From Sphaerulina vaccinii (taxonomy: Eukaryota; Ascomycota; Dothideomycetes; Mycosphaerellales; Mycosphaerellaceae), in contig JAKUDP010000008.1 of the NCBI GenBank assembly GCA_022570795.1, forward strand, positions 1,426,001 through 1,490,000: 64,000 nt of DNA, written 5' to 3'. The first letter of the stretch is position 1. Each line of letters begins with the position of its first letter. Positions 41,972 through 53,661 of the stretch are shown here, piece by piece. The notes below the pieces were generated by a model. That model was not told where the DNA came from. It made no database searches and saw nothing but the letters and a program-made list of their open reading frames with translations. The translations under genes were made by a program, and so were the position numbers.

Positions 41972-44900
41972 ATTATCTCCTTCCCCTAAGGAGCTACTCT
42001 TAGCGACATCCTAGCGAGAAATATATATACTCCTTATAGTAGTATATCGCATAATGCGCTTATCGCTACCTATGCGTATTGTATACAAGGATCTTGCGAT
42101 AGTCTATATAATTTGTATTATTAGCTTTAGTTTTAGTATTCTTAGTATTAGCCTAATCCCTGCAACTTTAGCTTTACTTTATAATAATAGTAAAGGGTTG
42201 CTATGCGACTCGTATATAACGCGCAATCGCTACTTACCGGTCGCTACTACCTAGCGACTATAATAAATATATATTTAGAACTTCTTCTTAGTTTCTTTTC
42301 TTCTTTATAAATATATATATATACAATCGGCCTTTTACTACTTATAGTAGTACTATCTCTTATATATTAGTACTCGCTACGCACGTACTACGTACCTGTC
42401 CTACAAGTATAATAGCCGCTCGCCGCGCTTGCGCTATACTTAACTACCTACTTTATACTCCTAAAGATCTTACCCTCTCTCTCGAGTAGAATATTTCGGT
42501 ATACTCTCGCTACCTTCTATATATAATAGACCGTACATATACTTAGTAAACTCGAGTCTGCTACGAGTCGCCTGCTAACTAAATACGTGTCGCAGCCGCT
42601 ATAGAGGCCTATAATAGTATAATAAAGGTCGGTAAGGCAAGAAAGTATACTCGCTACTCTCGCAGCTACTACGCCTACGTCCGCATCGAGGACGCCAACC
42701 TACGTTAGTAGGCGCGCCAGGTACTCTTCTACTATACTAAGCTTAATCGCCTTGCGCTAGGCGTATACTAGAATTAGATTAAGCGCTGCCTTACCTGCCT
42801 CCTTCTCTTTATCGATAAGACTAAGCGCCTTATCTAGGCCAATAGTAGCAAATTACTCGGAGAGTTTAAGACGCCTAAGAAGGGCGCATTTGCTATATAG
42901 GTAGGTCGTAGTAATAGTATAGCTGCTAGCAAATTCCTCTTAGACTAGACTATAGCTAACTTTACCCGAGCTTAATTCGAGCTCTTCTTCGAGGTATAGT
43001 ATGCTTCTATACTCCTATACTAGTATAATGTATACGCGTCGCACCCGATACTAATAGTCCTTATAGGCCTAGCGCATAAACGGCGCTGCCGCTTCTACCC
43101 TCGAAACTACCCTCGCCGCTACCTACCTAGATAGTAGTAATTAGGAGGAGAGCGGCCTCTCCGACGTCGAAGAGGAGAAGGAGGTAGAGGAGAGAGAAGA
43201 GGAGGGAGAGGGAGAGGAGGAGGAAGTAGTAGGAGGAGAGGATAATAAGATAGGCGAGCTAGATGCGGCTAATAATAACAATGCTAACTAGTTGCCTACT
43301 CTCTGCCTACGCTCTATAGGGAGAGGCCCTAGGTAGGTATAAAGTTACCTAGGGTTATACCTTAATAATATAATTTAGTAGGGGAGGGAGGCTCTAATCG
43401 GGTATAAAGTCGATTATTCTCGGACCTATATAGTAGCCTTATATAAGCTTGTCGTGCTCTCTGCTTACGCTACTAACTGCCTTCGCTATAGGCAAGTAGT
43501 AAATAGAAATATATTTCTACAAACTTAAATATACTCCTATCTAGTATCTACTAACTCTATAGCTTTAGATTATTTCTACTTCTTCTTTGCGGTACGGCTA
43601 CTCGCCGCCTACGACTCGAACTTATTAAGCGCTATATATTCTCTAATATACTCTTTAGGTTCCTACTAGTTATATTCCTTAGGCTATCCTCGCTACCTTA
43701 CTAGGTAGTATTAGACTCCCTTTTAGACTCGAGTATTAAGAATCTTCTCGACCTTGTATATACTCTCTTCGTCTATAAGTAGTAGACTCCCTGCCTGCGA
43801 CTTGCTACCTTTCTAAGGCTTAAGAGAAGATATATAAAAGATATTATAGATACGCGAGTTAGCTAGCAAAGCTAGGCAATACGCCTACTTTCTAACTACG
43901 TTAATAACCTTAAATAGTCTAGCAAACTTATTTGCAAGCTTCTTCGAAGGCACCTTTAGCCTTAAGTTCTTAGTAGAGAGCAAGACTTGCTATCTAACGT
44001 TATACTATATTAGAGTATACTTTATATTAAAGTACTTTGTTTGCGCTTCGCCTACTTCTTACTATTGCTATATTAGCTTTTTGTAGCTTTGCTTTAATCT
44101 TTAAGCTATATTAGTTGCTACTAGCACCTCCCCTTTAAGAAGCGCGCCCCGAGCTTCTCTTATACATACTGCTAGTTCTAGATTGAATCTATAAAGCTTT
44201 ATAAACGGAGACTTTTTGGAAAGCGAATAAGCGCTATTATTATAGGCAAACTTAGCCTGCACTAATAGCTCTACCTAGTCGTCCTGCTACTTACTATAGT
44301 AGATATATAGGTACGTCTTAAGCGTTTAGTTCGTACGCTTAGTCTGACTGTTAGTCTGAGGATAGAAGGCTATACTTAGCCTATGCTTTACTTGCGCTTT
44401 GTAGTAGAAGTCCGACTAGAATTGGCTAGTAAAAACCGAACCTCTATTACTAACAATTCCGGATAGTATACTATAGTAACGTACTACTTCCCTATATAGA
44501 ATGTCGACCAAGTCAATACTCGTATATTTCTTCGTAGTAGGTATAAAGATATATATTTTAGTATAGTAGTTAACGATTACAAGGATCGCATTATATACGC
44601 GGCTGTCTTGCTTGCTTAGAGGAAGGTCCGTAATAAAGTCCTAGGTTAATTCTTAGAATAGCCTATCTAGTAGTAGTAGCGTAGTTAACTCGCCGTAGGG
44701 ACGATAGCGACGCGCTTTGGCCTTCTAGTAATAACTGCAGATCTCGATATAACTAGCGATGTCCTTGCTTATCTATAGCTACTAGTACTTCCGACGTATA
44801 AGGGTAATAGTCTTATCTTTGCCGAAGTAGCTAGTAAGGGGATCGTTATAATATATGCATATTACCTAAGCATATAATACGTAGTCCTTTAGTATATATA

Positions 44901-47900
44901 AAGCTTCTTTAAACTATAAGTTCCCTTCTTTAGTAACAAGCGTGTCGCCTATACTACTATTGCTTATAGTATCGTTATAGGCCTTGCGAGCTAAAGGCTC
45001 TAACTAGATAAGTAACTTTGTCTAATCTAGTACTAAGTTAGAAACATTAGTTGCATATAGCTGCTCTTGAGCTACGATTGCAGCCGCTATGCGAGCTAGT
45101 AGCGATATGCCCGTGCGCTTCTCTACTAGCCGTCGGTAAACAAGCCTTTGTAAGGCAGGTGCTGCTTGTCCTACTAGTATTTCTAAGTAGATAGAAAGAG
45201 ATCTTATACTATAGATAAAGCCTCTATAGGATATTTGCCCTCTGCCGAGTATAGTATATATAGCACAAATGCAGCGTACGCTCGGATTGCTTATATCTTA
45301 TATACTAGGCGAGTATATAAGCATATCCTATACTTCTATTTTGCTCTGCAAGGTAGGTAGGAGAGTAGGAACTTGTTGCTTCTCTACGGCGTAGTTACTA
45401 TATCTCGAGGGTGTATTAGCTAGGTTGCGAGTTCCTACCTAATACGTAATAGTAAAGTTAAAGGCTGCAAGAAAGATTGCCTAGCGGGCCTAATAACCTA
45501 TTAGTTTCTTTATACCTATAAACCCTCGGAGGTTCGCATAGTCGACGAGCACGTTAATTATATATAGAGCGCCCTCGAGGTATAGCTACTATGCCTTAAA
45601 CAACTCTATAACTACTAGTAGTTCTTAATTATACGTTTCGTAATTATACTCTACTAGGATTATCTTTCTTAAATAGAAGGCGATAGGGTGCTATTCCGAT
45701 CCAAACAACTAGCTAAGAATGCTAGCAATCGCAAACTTAGATATATTGCTCTCGATGCGCAAGCGTAGTATAGGGTCAAAGTGCTTTAATAGAGGAGCTG
45801 TTTGAAACCTCTTCTTGATTTCCTAGAACGTATACTCTTCGGCTGCGCCCTACTAGATAGGTCTAGGCTTCTTGCCCTTTACCGCTCCTTTAGATAGTAC
45901 TATAAGCGCTATTACGATTCGCAAGTATTTAAAGATAAACCTTCGATAAAAGTTAGCAAATCTAAGAAAAGATTGAACCTCTATTAAAGTAGTAGGCCTT
46001 AGCTATATAGCGATTGCGTCTACCCTACTCTTATCTATCTTTACGCTATTAGTAGTAACTACAAAGCTAAGGAAGTTAACCTCTTACTAGAAGAACTTGT
46101 ACTTAGACCTTTAGGCGTACAAACCGAACTTCCGGAGGCGCTCAAGCACCTCGCATACGTCTTATATATATTGCTCGCGTGTCTTACTATAGATAAGGAT
46201 ATTATCTAGGTATACTATATAAATAATATCGACCAAACCTACTAAAGCATAGTTAATATAAGCCTAGAAGGTTGTAGGGGCATTAGTAAGCCCGAAAGGT
46301 ATAACCTTATACTAGAAGTAGCTATAATATATGCGGAATGTAGTCTTCTAGTAGTCGCTCGGCTTGATCCTAATACGATAGTATGCATTAGCAAGATCTA
46401 GGGTCGTAAACTAATTAGCGCCTATAAGCCGATCAAGCGTCTTGCTAATAAGTAGTAGAGGGTGTCGATTCTTAATTGTAATCTTATTAAGACCTCTATA
46501 GTCTATATATAGTCTAAGCTTGCTATCTTTCTTAGGAACGAATAGGATAGGCGCACCCGCTTCGCTTATAGAGCGCTTAATCTAGTCGTGTTCTAGCCCG
46601 GCTTTAATATAGGCTTGGAGCTCTTTAAGTTCCTTTCTAGACTAGTAGTATAGTAGTCGGAATAGTAGAATAGTGCTATTACGTAGGTTAATCGCATGCT
46701 CTACGCTATCGACGGGCTTGCTCCTTATTTCCTCTATAGGATTGAGGATATTATTAAACTAATAGAACTCGATTAGTATAGGAGGTAGTACTATACTATC
46801 TTTGTCTATAAGTATAGTATATATATAAGGTACTTTCTTTAGATCCTTAAAGAACTCCTTAGCGTTGCGGATAGTAACTTTCTCGAAGCTGTCTCTATAG
46901 TACTACTTGTCCGTCGCGCTATCGATATGTACTTGCTAAGTATGTCGCTATACCCGACTAAGAATAAGGTCAGGCTTAGGTATATTATATATATAGAATA
47001 TACTACCCGTAATATATTCGACCCCTACAGAGTCTGTAATTCGTATATAGATATAGTACGCCCTATAGCAATAGCCTAGTTCCCCTATATAGGAGGTTGC
47101 TAGTAGCAATACTATATTAGGCCGTCGAGGAAGGTTGTATTATAAGATAAAGAATCTTGTAACAATATTAATATTAGCGGCGTCGTCAAGCAAGCCGGTT
47201 GCGTCGATAAACTAATTATCTTACGTCTCGACTACTACTTACATAGCCTTCGCCCTATTAACCTAAATAGGGAAATGGCCTTTACTACTTAGCTCGGTAT
47301 CTAAAGTTCGTAGTCTTTTTTCAATACCTTTACTTTTCCCTTATCCTTAGGTACGGCGACCTTGCGGACCGCTAGCTCCTTATCTGCTTTGCTATTCGGG
47401 CAGATAGAGTCGGTAGCGATATGACTCTTCTTCCTATAGCTATAATATATAAAGTAGGAGTAGTCTAGCTTAGACAATAAGGCCTTGCCTCGATCGATAC
47501 TATTAGTACGACAAGACTTACTCTTTTCCTTGCGTCCTTTATACTTATTAGTATTAGAGCGCTTGCGCTTTGACTTCTTATATTCGTGCTCTCGTTCTTG
47601 AGTAGAGTTGCTCTAGCGAGGAATAGCATTGTTAGCCTATTCCAAGCGCCTTGCTAATATAATAAGGTCGGCTCGCTTGCGTAGAATAGAATAGCTCTTA
47701 ATAATCTCTCTATAGAGGGACGGCTTTAGCTTTGCAAGGAGGTAGCAAACTAACTACGTTTCGCTATAGTCCCCTAGCTAGGCCTCTATATAACCGAGGT
47801 TAGTAGCAAAGGAGCGAATACTCTAGTTGTCTCCCTACCTAGCCTAGTTGTACTTAATTATAATAAGTATTAGGCGATTTGCCTAGTTACTAATAATACT

Positions 47901-48582
47901 ATAGACCTAGGTCTCAAACTAGTTCCAAGTATAGTAAGCTAGAAGCAAGTCTTTATACTTGTTATACTAGGTCTCCTACGCCTTGCCTGCGAGCTATATA
48001 ATAGTATATAGGACTTTCTCTTAATTAGACTTAAAGTTATACTTAGCGATAGTAAAGTTAACCTTATAGGTATAAAGAAACTCTCGAGCTTCCTTATCTA
48101 TATAGCCTTAGTATAGCTTAGGGTCGCGAATCTTAATACTATAATGCGCACCCGAAACGCTAGTAACTAGAGCGCTACTCGCAGTCTCTTTAAAGTTATT
48201 ATCTAGAAGAGGCTTAGTAGAGGTACGCGTAGGTGCGATACTTAAGTTACCGAGTTCTCTATAAAGAGCTTTATTCTTATAAGTTGCTCGCAATATATAA
48301 GCTTCTTCTCGGAGAATAGCGTTCTCGGCTTCGAGGTTAATACAAAGCTGCTACGCAACGGCTATAGCTTTAGTATCCTCTTCGTTAAAGCCGTCGTTAT
48401 TACTATCGTTAGCTCGTCTAGAGGCGCTAGTTATATCGACGTCGTTGCCTTCGTCCGGTCGCTAAGTCTCGTTAGAGACGTCTTTAATACAACCTAGCTA
48501 CTCGCTATATGCAGGGCGCTACTTCGGAGCTATTATAGCCTCTATAGATCGCTACCTTTTAAAAAGGTTAAAGAATTAGAAA

Positions 48583-48806
48583 TATAAGAGTATAGGTATA
48601 TAGTAATATATAGAGCGCTAGTTAATAAGAGTATTAGTTATATAAACTAATCCTTGCCTCTATAAAGGATATAGGAGCCCTTAGAGTTATAGGGCAACTA
48701 CGCACCGCATGCGCTCTGCCCTTAGGACCGAGGATACGGGATTGCCTAGCAATCCAGATTCCCTTTTTAGAGTCAAGACGCTATATCCTTAGACCTAGCT
48801 CTTATA
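48583..48806 (-). repeat. 5' LTR of the retrotransposon (right copy)
   Basis: Begins TATAAGAGTATAGG (TG changed to TA) and ends CTCTTATA. It is the same length as the left copy. Differences from it are nearly all transitions. Confidence 0.88.
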
Positions 48807-49606
48807 CCTTTTCGGATAGTAGTAAATAGTAATAGTAAATAACTAGTCTATAAAAGTCTAGTAGTAATAGTAATAGTAATAGTAATAACTACTACTATAT
48901 AGTAAAATAGTAATTACTAGTATAGTATATTTACTAGTAGAATAAGAGATATATCTACTTAACTCTTATTATTTCTATAGTTTATATATCTCTAAAGTAA
49001 CCTAGCTATTAAAACTTCTATATATAAAGAAATTTCTATAATTACTATTCTACTAGTTACTATTACTATTACTATTACTATTACTATTACTATTACTACT
49101 TTCTAGAAGGTCGATAGTAATAGTAATAGTAATAGTAAGTAGTAACGTAGTAATAGTAATACTGAGGTTTGCTCATCTCTGGTGGAGAACCTGCTATACG
49201 AAGCCAAGAGGAGAGGTTACGCTGACGGAAACGGTTGGCGCTTTCGCGGACAGGGCCGAGGGGCGTACGAATGGAAGCAAGTGACAGACAACACGCAGAT
49301 CGAAGAGCTTCCGAAGGCTTACCCCGAGGGCGAAGGTAGGGAGTACATGTAGCGGGCAACGTGCTGGCGTTGCGAATGGTACAGAGAGACAGAGCGGCTT
49401 GGTGGGCTCTAGATAGACAGATACAGCTTGTTGTCTCTCGACCGTCATGAGCTCACTATAGCATCGAAGGCGGATGCAGATCAGTAAGACATGAAGATGT
49501 CAATTTGGAGAAAAGCAGCATCAAAAGCGGCTGCGTACAAGCAGCAAATGAAACTTTTGATTTGAAGAAAAGCTTTGTACGTCCCTGCCTACTTGTCTAA
49601 CATCGT

Positions 49607-50857
49607 TCACGACTGTATCGCCCCAGCAGCCACAGGCCCAGTCGGTCCTCCATACAAGCTAAAACCAGGACACACAGCCAGCGCACTAGCATTAGCATTC
49701 GGAATCGCTTTACATCCTCCCAGCGTACTGCTAACGCTCGACAAAACATTCGTAAGCGGAGCCAAAACTAACGAGCTCAAACCCGTCAAACTCGGCAAAG
49801 TCGCAGTAGCAAATTGACTCGCAAAGCACAAAGGACTCTTCGCGACATCAGCAGCAGTATACGCTCCACTCGAAAGCAAAGAAGGCGAAATCTGGTTATA
49901 TGTCCCTACTTTTCCCTGATTACATCCAGGTAGTAGAATTCTAGGCTCCTTCTCTGCGATGTAGAGGATGTCGGTGTTGAAGTATAGAATGCTGTACTCG
50001 TCTGTGGGGTGGCGCTTGTACCAGTTATCTGGGATCTTTTCGTTTCCGGGAACCCATTTGAGGTTGTTTTCGTCGGAGCCTTGGATGCTCATGAAGCTTT
50101 TCAGGACGTCTTTGTTGAGAACGCCTTCGGGATACTCGGCCGACTTGTTTGACATGAAACGGTAGATGAATGTGAAAGCTGCTTGGCTGACTAGGATTCC
50201 ACCGAATGCTCCGTAGCTGAAGTTTGGATTCTTGTCGATACTCTCTTGAAAGCGAGTAGAACGGAAGTCTCGGAGGACTTCGAGGTTGTAGTTTGCGGTC
50301 TTTGCGTCGGTTTGCATGTTGTATAGCTTGTAGAACTGGGACATGACCACATAGTCGTTGTTGCCGTATTGGTTGAGATCGGCGCGTAGAGGGCTGGAGT
50401 CGGTTTCGTAGTTGCCATGTGATCCTCCAATGCCGATGTGTGGTGTGCCGCGAATGCTCCAGGATGTTAGAGTGCCATCGACTACAGCACCATAGATGGC
50501 GAGGAAAGCGCCGAGGTCAGGTGCCATGCCGAAGACCTTCTCTGTTGCTGATTGAAATTGAGCGATTGTTGCGACTCCATTATGTGGTAAATATCCGTGA
50601 TTGGCCATCGCATTCAAACCTGGACATGGTCCGCGAGCATCAGTCGCACTTGGAGCGACGAACCTGTATTGGCCTGTGTTGGAGACATATTGCAGACTCG
50701 CATCGAAGGGTGGTGGTGTCAAAGGTCCTGCTCCAGCACCCTGAGGTGGACTTGTCTGGCGCTTCTCGATGTTTGAGGTGGCGAGCTGGTCAACGAAGGG
50801 ATATGCTGAGGTGTAGGCACTAAACAGTGCGAGACTGAGAGTGAGCTTGCCAACCAT
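49607..50857 (-). CDS. Secreted heme-thiolate peroxidase (chloroperoxidase/unspecific peroxygenase family, 416 aa)
   Basis: Intronless. A signal peptide (residues 1-18) precedes a Kex2-like site (EKR at 31-33). The heme-ligand motif PCP is at 77-79 (Cys78) in GPCPGLNAMANHGYLPHNG. The distal acid-base region has E151 and D153 in NYETDSSPLRAD, the E-x-D pattern of peroxygenases. Length fits the long ascomycete class. The enzyme uses H2O2 to halogenate or oxygenate aromatic and aliphatic substrates outside the cell. The extended C-terminus is Ser/Ala/Leu-rich. It lies 240 bp right of the split F-box gene and is itself undamaged. Confidence 0.92.
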   Translation of the reverse strand: MVGKLTLSLALFSAYTSAYPFVDQLATSNIEKRQTSPPQGAGAGPLTPPPFDASLQYVSNTGQYRFVAPSATDARGPCPGLNAMANHGYLPHNGVATIAQFQSATEKVFGMAPDLGAFLAIYGAVVDGTLTSWSIRGTPHIGIGGSHGNYETDSSPLRADLNQYGNNDYVVMSQFYKLYNMQTDAKTANYNLEVLRDFRSTRFQESIDKNPNFSYGAFGGILVSQAAFTFIYRFMSNKSAEYPEGVLNKDVLKSFMSIQGSDENNLKWVPGNEKIPDNWYKRHPTDEYSILYFNTDILYIAEKEPRILLPGCNQGKVGTYNQISPSLLSSGAYTAADVAKSPLCFASQFATATLPSLTGLSSLVLAPLTNVLSSVSSTLGGCKAIPNANASALAVCPGFSLYGGPTGPVAAGAIQS

Positions 50858-51506
50858 GATGGGCGAGTGAGGCTGTCAGATGTAGATGTGGGAGAGTCGA
50901 ACATCGAGGTCGGCGGTCACATACCTATATACTTACTGCTTCGACGGCGTACGAGCAGGTCATCGCCATTGGCTGAGCATAGTTCTCCAACATTGATCGA
51001 AAGCCAGAGCGTCACAGTCTGTGATGCCCCATGTTCCAGTGGATCATGAAGCTGAGAAATAGCCATTCCTGGAATGATGTCCGTTACCCTGAAGTACGTC
51101 GTATAGCCACCGCCCACCAGAGCCGATGGGCGTGAAAGTGCCGGTCAGCCGTGATGTCGAAGTGGCTTCAATATAGCGAATGGTTCGCCAATCATGTTGC
51201 CAGAAATGATGGTAAGCTTGCTTAAGGTTCGTGGTTCGCAGTGTTATAGCGTCAAAGCTTGGCTGGGCTTGAGGTCTGGCGCTCTGGGGTCTGGCCACCA
51301 AGTGGGCTCGGCGTGGCCGCTGACGTGTGTACCAGTTCCATATGTAGCAGTTCTTGGAAGTTTCGCACATGCTACACCGAGGGCACCGCCTGATATGAGT
51401 TCTAGACAGAAGAGGTGACCAGAAGCTATCAGCAATCGGGCTCTGCACAAGTGAAGCACGCTGTGTGCATCTTGCTTAGGGTCATGAAGTCGTCGTTGAA
51501 TAGTGT
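50858..51506. other. Intergenic stretch between peroxygenase and sugar transporter
   Basis: About 650 bp upstream of the peroxygenase, holding its promoter. Overlapping short frames on both strands without motif. Confidence 0.4.
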
Positions 51507-53293
51507 CTATGCATGTTCTGCGACTTCTATCCGCTTCTCATCGCCTTTGCCTTCGAATGCTCGTACTTCTGCCGTGAGATCTGTCTCGGTAAGTGTAACA
51601 ACACGATCGCCAAACGCTGCAGCGACTTCTTCCAAGGTCTTTTGTCTCGTCTCGCTGTACTGTGTCAGTAGGTTCATGAGCAGTGCCGCCAGAATGTACT
51701 TACGGAAAGTAGAAGTATGCAACGACCAGGAATAATGCTGTACAACCAACAAACACGTAGTAGTAGTTCTGCCCGATGTTGGCAAAAGCGCTGGGTCCTG
51801 CTTCGGTGACTATACGTTCATTGTCAGTACGAAGTGCAATGCTTCTATTGAGATGACAACTTACTGGCAACATTGACGATGAAATGCGAAGCAGCTGCGA
51901 GACCCATGACTTTGCTTCGCAACGCCATCGGCATTATCTCTGCTCCATACAGCCATGTGGTGCTATTGAGCATGCCATAATAGCAGACCACAAATAGGTA
52001 GATGCCGAGCACGGCGAAAGCTTTGCCAACCTTGTTGTTGGTATCCTGGAACTCTTTCTGCATGACCGCAGCATAGATTTCGATAATGATGATGCCTGAC
52101 AAGCCTGTAAGTATCATCTTTCGTCGGCCCCTAAAAGTGGTAGGTGGAAGGATTAGCAGATGACTCTGAGAAAAGCAGGCTATCTCAGCAGTATGGATGC
52201 TCAAGCTCAGCACCCGAGTGAGAGAGAGCTTGGTGAGACACCCACGAGAGTGCATCTCTTCTGCCTACTGCACTTACCACTGATCCGTGAGATAGCGAGT
52301 CGTGAGAGCGTTCGATAAGAAAGCAATTGTTCCATAGACTCCTGCCAGTGCCAGGATAGTGTGCGCCTCGATACCTAACGACTTGTAGAGAATAGTCTGG
52401 TAGTACTGAATGACATTGACGCCTGTGAGTGAAGTCATCGTCTGTACAGCGATACAAGCCAGCGCACGATGTCTGAAGAGCTTGAATATCTCGCCAAAGC
52501 CAGTAAGCTCTCTTTCTTGTTCGTACTCGATTTGAGCTCTCATCAGTGCAAACTCTTCTTGTGCCTCGTGAGAGTGCAAGTCTCGTCGTATCTTGATGAA
52601 CTCGCCACGAGCCTTCTCAACCTTGCCTTTGCGTATGAGCTGGCGAGGTGAGTCGGGCATGAAAGTCGACAGCCCTATGAAGAAGAGGATACCCCAGGGA
52701 ATCTGAACACCTAGTGGCAGGCGCCATTGTACTGGACCGTTCGCTGCGTAGCTGCAAGCGAAGCCGACCCAGTTGCTGGCCATAGTGCCAAACGAAATAC
52801 CACATCCAGAAATGCCGCCAATCAGACCTCGTTGATGTGGCGCAGAGATCTCAGAGAGGTATATGGGCACTGTGCCCACCATTCCGCCGACAGCTACACC
52901 CGCCAAGGCTCGCCCGACCAGAAACATTGCCATGTTTTGAGCTGCTGTCTGGACTACGACGCCGATCGTGACAATGATGCACATCATTTGCATGAATCTG
53001 ATTCTTCCAAGCTTGTCACCAGTGAAAGTCTGAATGAAGGCACCGACAGCCTCACCAGCGATGTATACCGCAACCACAGCACCAGTGAGTCCGGCATCAG
53101 GATGACCCATGTACTCCCTAGTGAGTATCAGCATACATTGTGTAGCAGAGTAGCCTCATCCTCTTCACACCCACTTCCAGCTATCATGGGCAATGGTCGT
53201 GGTCGCTATGCCAGTGTCGAAGCCAAAGAAGAAAGTACCTATAGCTGCGAAGATGGCCACTCCAAAGGTGTAGAAGGCATCGCTACGTGCCAT
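51507..53293 (-). CDS. MFS sugar transporter (492 aa, five exons)
   Basis: Complement of 53175-53293, 52278-53117, 51865-52130, 51704-51809 and 51507-51654; all four introns are GT-AG and keep frame (57, 147, 55 and 49 bp). The protein has 12 predicted helices with sugar-porter signatures: FFFGFDTGIA in helix 1, GDKLGR in loop 2-3, GRALAGVAVGG, PDSPRQLIRKGK at the end of the first half, DQWGRRK in loop 8-9, YGAEIMPMALRSKVMG, NVAITEAGPSAF, and the exit motif PETRQKTLEEV. Plasma-membrane H+ symporter for hexoses or related polyols is the likely role; exact sugar unknown. Exon 1 was found from the ATG at 53293. Confidence 0.93.
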
Positions 53294-53661
53294 CGCGATT
53301 CTGTGCCCGTGGAGCTATCAATGTGATGGTATTCCGAAGCAAAAGAAGACAGGCAGAACACTGCGGTATACTTAACACGTCGTCCCCAAATCCTGGCGAC
53401 TCTTCATGTTCTGCCGCTGATCATCTGCATGTCGCGTGAGGTCCCACAGAAGGATGCACTTCTCCGCTCGACGGCGACATCTTGCCCGTGGGGATCAATG
53501 CGATGATGATGATCTGGAGATGGTGAGAGTGTGATGCAGGAAGAGGAGACGCGAGCTCACTCGGTCGGAGATGCACCGACCATGCCCGTGATTTGCCGGA
53601 AACAGGGATGGCATCGGCTCTGCGTCAACGACAGCATGTGTCTCATGTGAATGCTTCCATC

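Larger units (their letters stand above)
41748..48806 (-). mobile_element. Gypsy-type LTR retrotransposon, degenerate, RIP-like
   Basis: A 7.06-kb element with 224-bp LTRs and a 5-bp target duplication (ccttt at 41743-41747 and 48807-48811). Orientation is minus: a purine tract abuts the left LTR (read on the minus strand) and the pol remnants read right to left. On the minus strand around 46.2-46.3 kb are PFGLTNAP and a YLDN-type catalytic box (expected Y-x-D-D), typical of Gypsy reverse transcriptase. A zinc-knuckle remnant with Cys changed to Tyr lies near 47.4 kb. Stops (TAG/TAA) occur in every frame and TpA is very frequent, matching C-to-T damage at CpA. No intact gene remains; the short frames inside (e.g. 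42054-42254, 48108-48293) are not genes. Confidence 0.88.
41685..49181. mobile_element. hAT-like non-autonomous element (MITE) hosting an LTR retrotransposon
   Basis: The left end starts CAGAGAAGAGCAAACCT (41685-41701) and the right end is its complement with one change (49165-49181), so the terminal inverted repeats are at least 17 bp with weaker similarity beyond. The flanks 41677-41684 and 49182-49189 are gtagagaa and gtggagaa, an 8-bp target duplication with one mismatch. CAGAG-type ends plus 8-bp duplications are hallmarks of hAT transposons. Without the inner retroelement the element would be about 430 bp, AT-rich with TAGTAA runs, and has no transposase, hence non-autonomous. Confidence 0.8.
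40954..49352 (+). pseudogene. F-box protein gene split by a nested transposon insertion
   Basis: Coding parts are 40954-41299, 41351-41684 (51-bp intron, gtacgt...cgacag) and, past the insertion, 49190-49352. The N-terminal half has an F-box (TPELLEHILFQLPTKDLLLAQRVCKFW), which binds Skp1 in SCF ubiquitin ligases. The second half has the MYLTQPP motif common in fungal F-box families. The insertion duplicated 8 bp (gtagagaa/gtggagaa), and the reading frame on the two sides agrees, the far side ending in EGEGREYM and a stop. The near-side frame runs into the element and stops at 41727, giving a truncated 240-aa product with an altered tail. Frame agreement across the gap suggests the gene was intact before insertion. 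Confidence 0.85.

Noticed and set aside
48840..49158. Short TAGTAA-type repeats resembling an array
   Set aside because: Units are 3-6 bp with no spacers of constant length, so not a CRISPR array. They are low-complexity DNA inside the outer hAT-like element.
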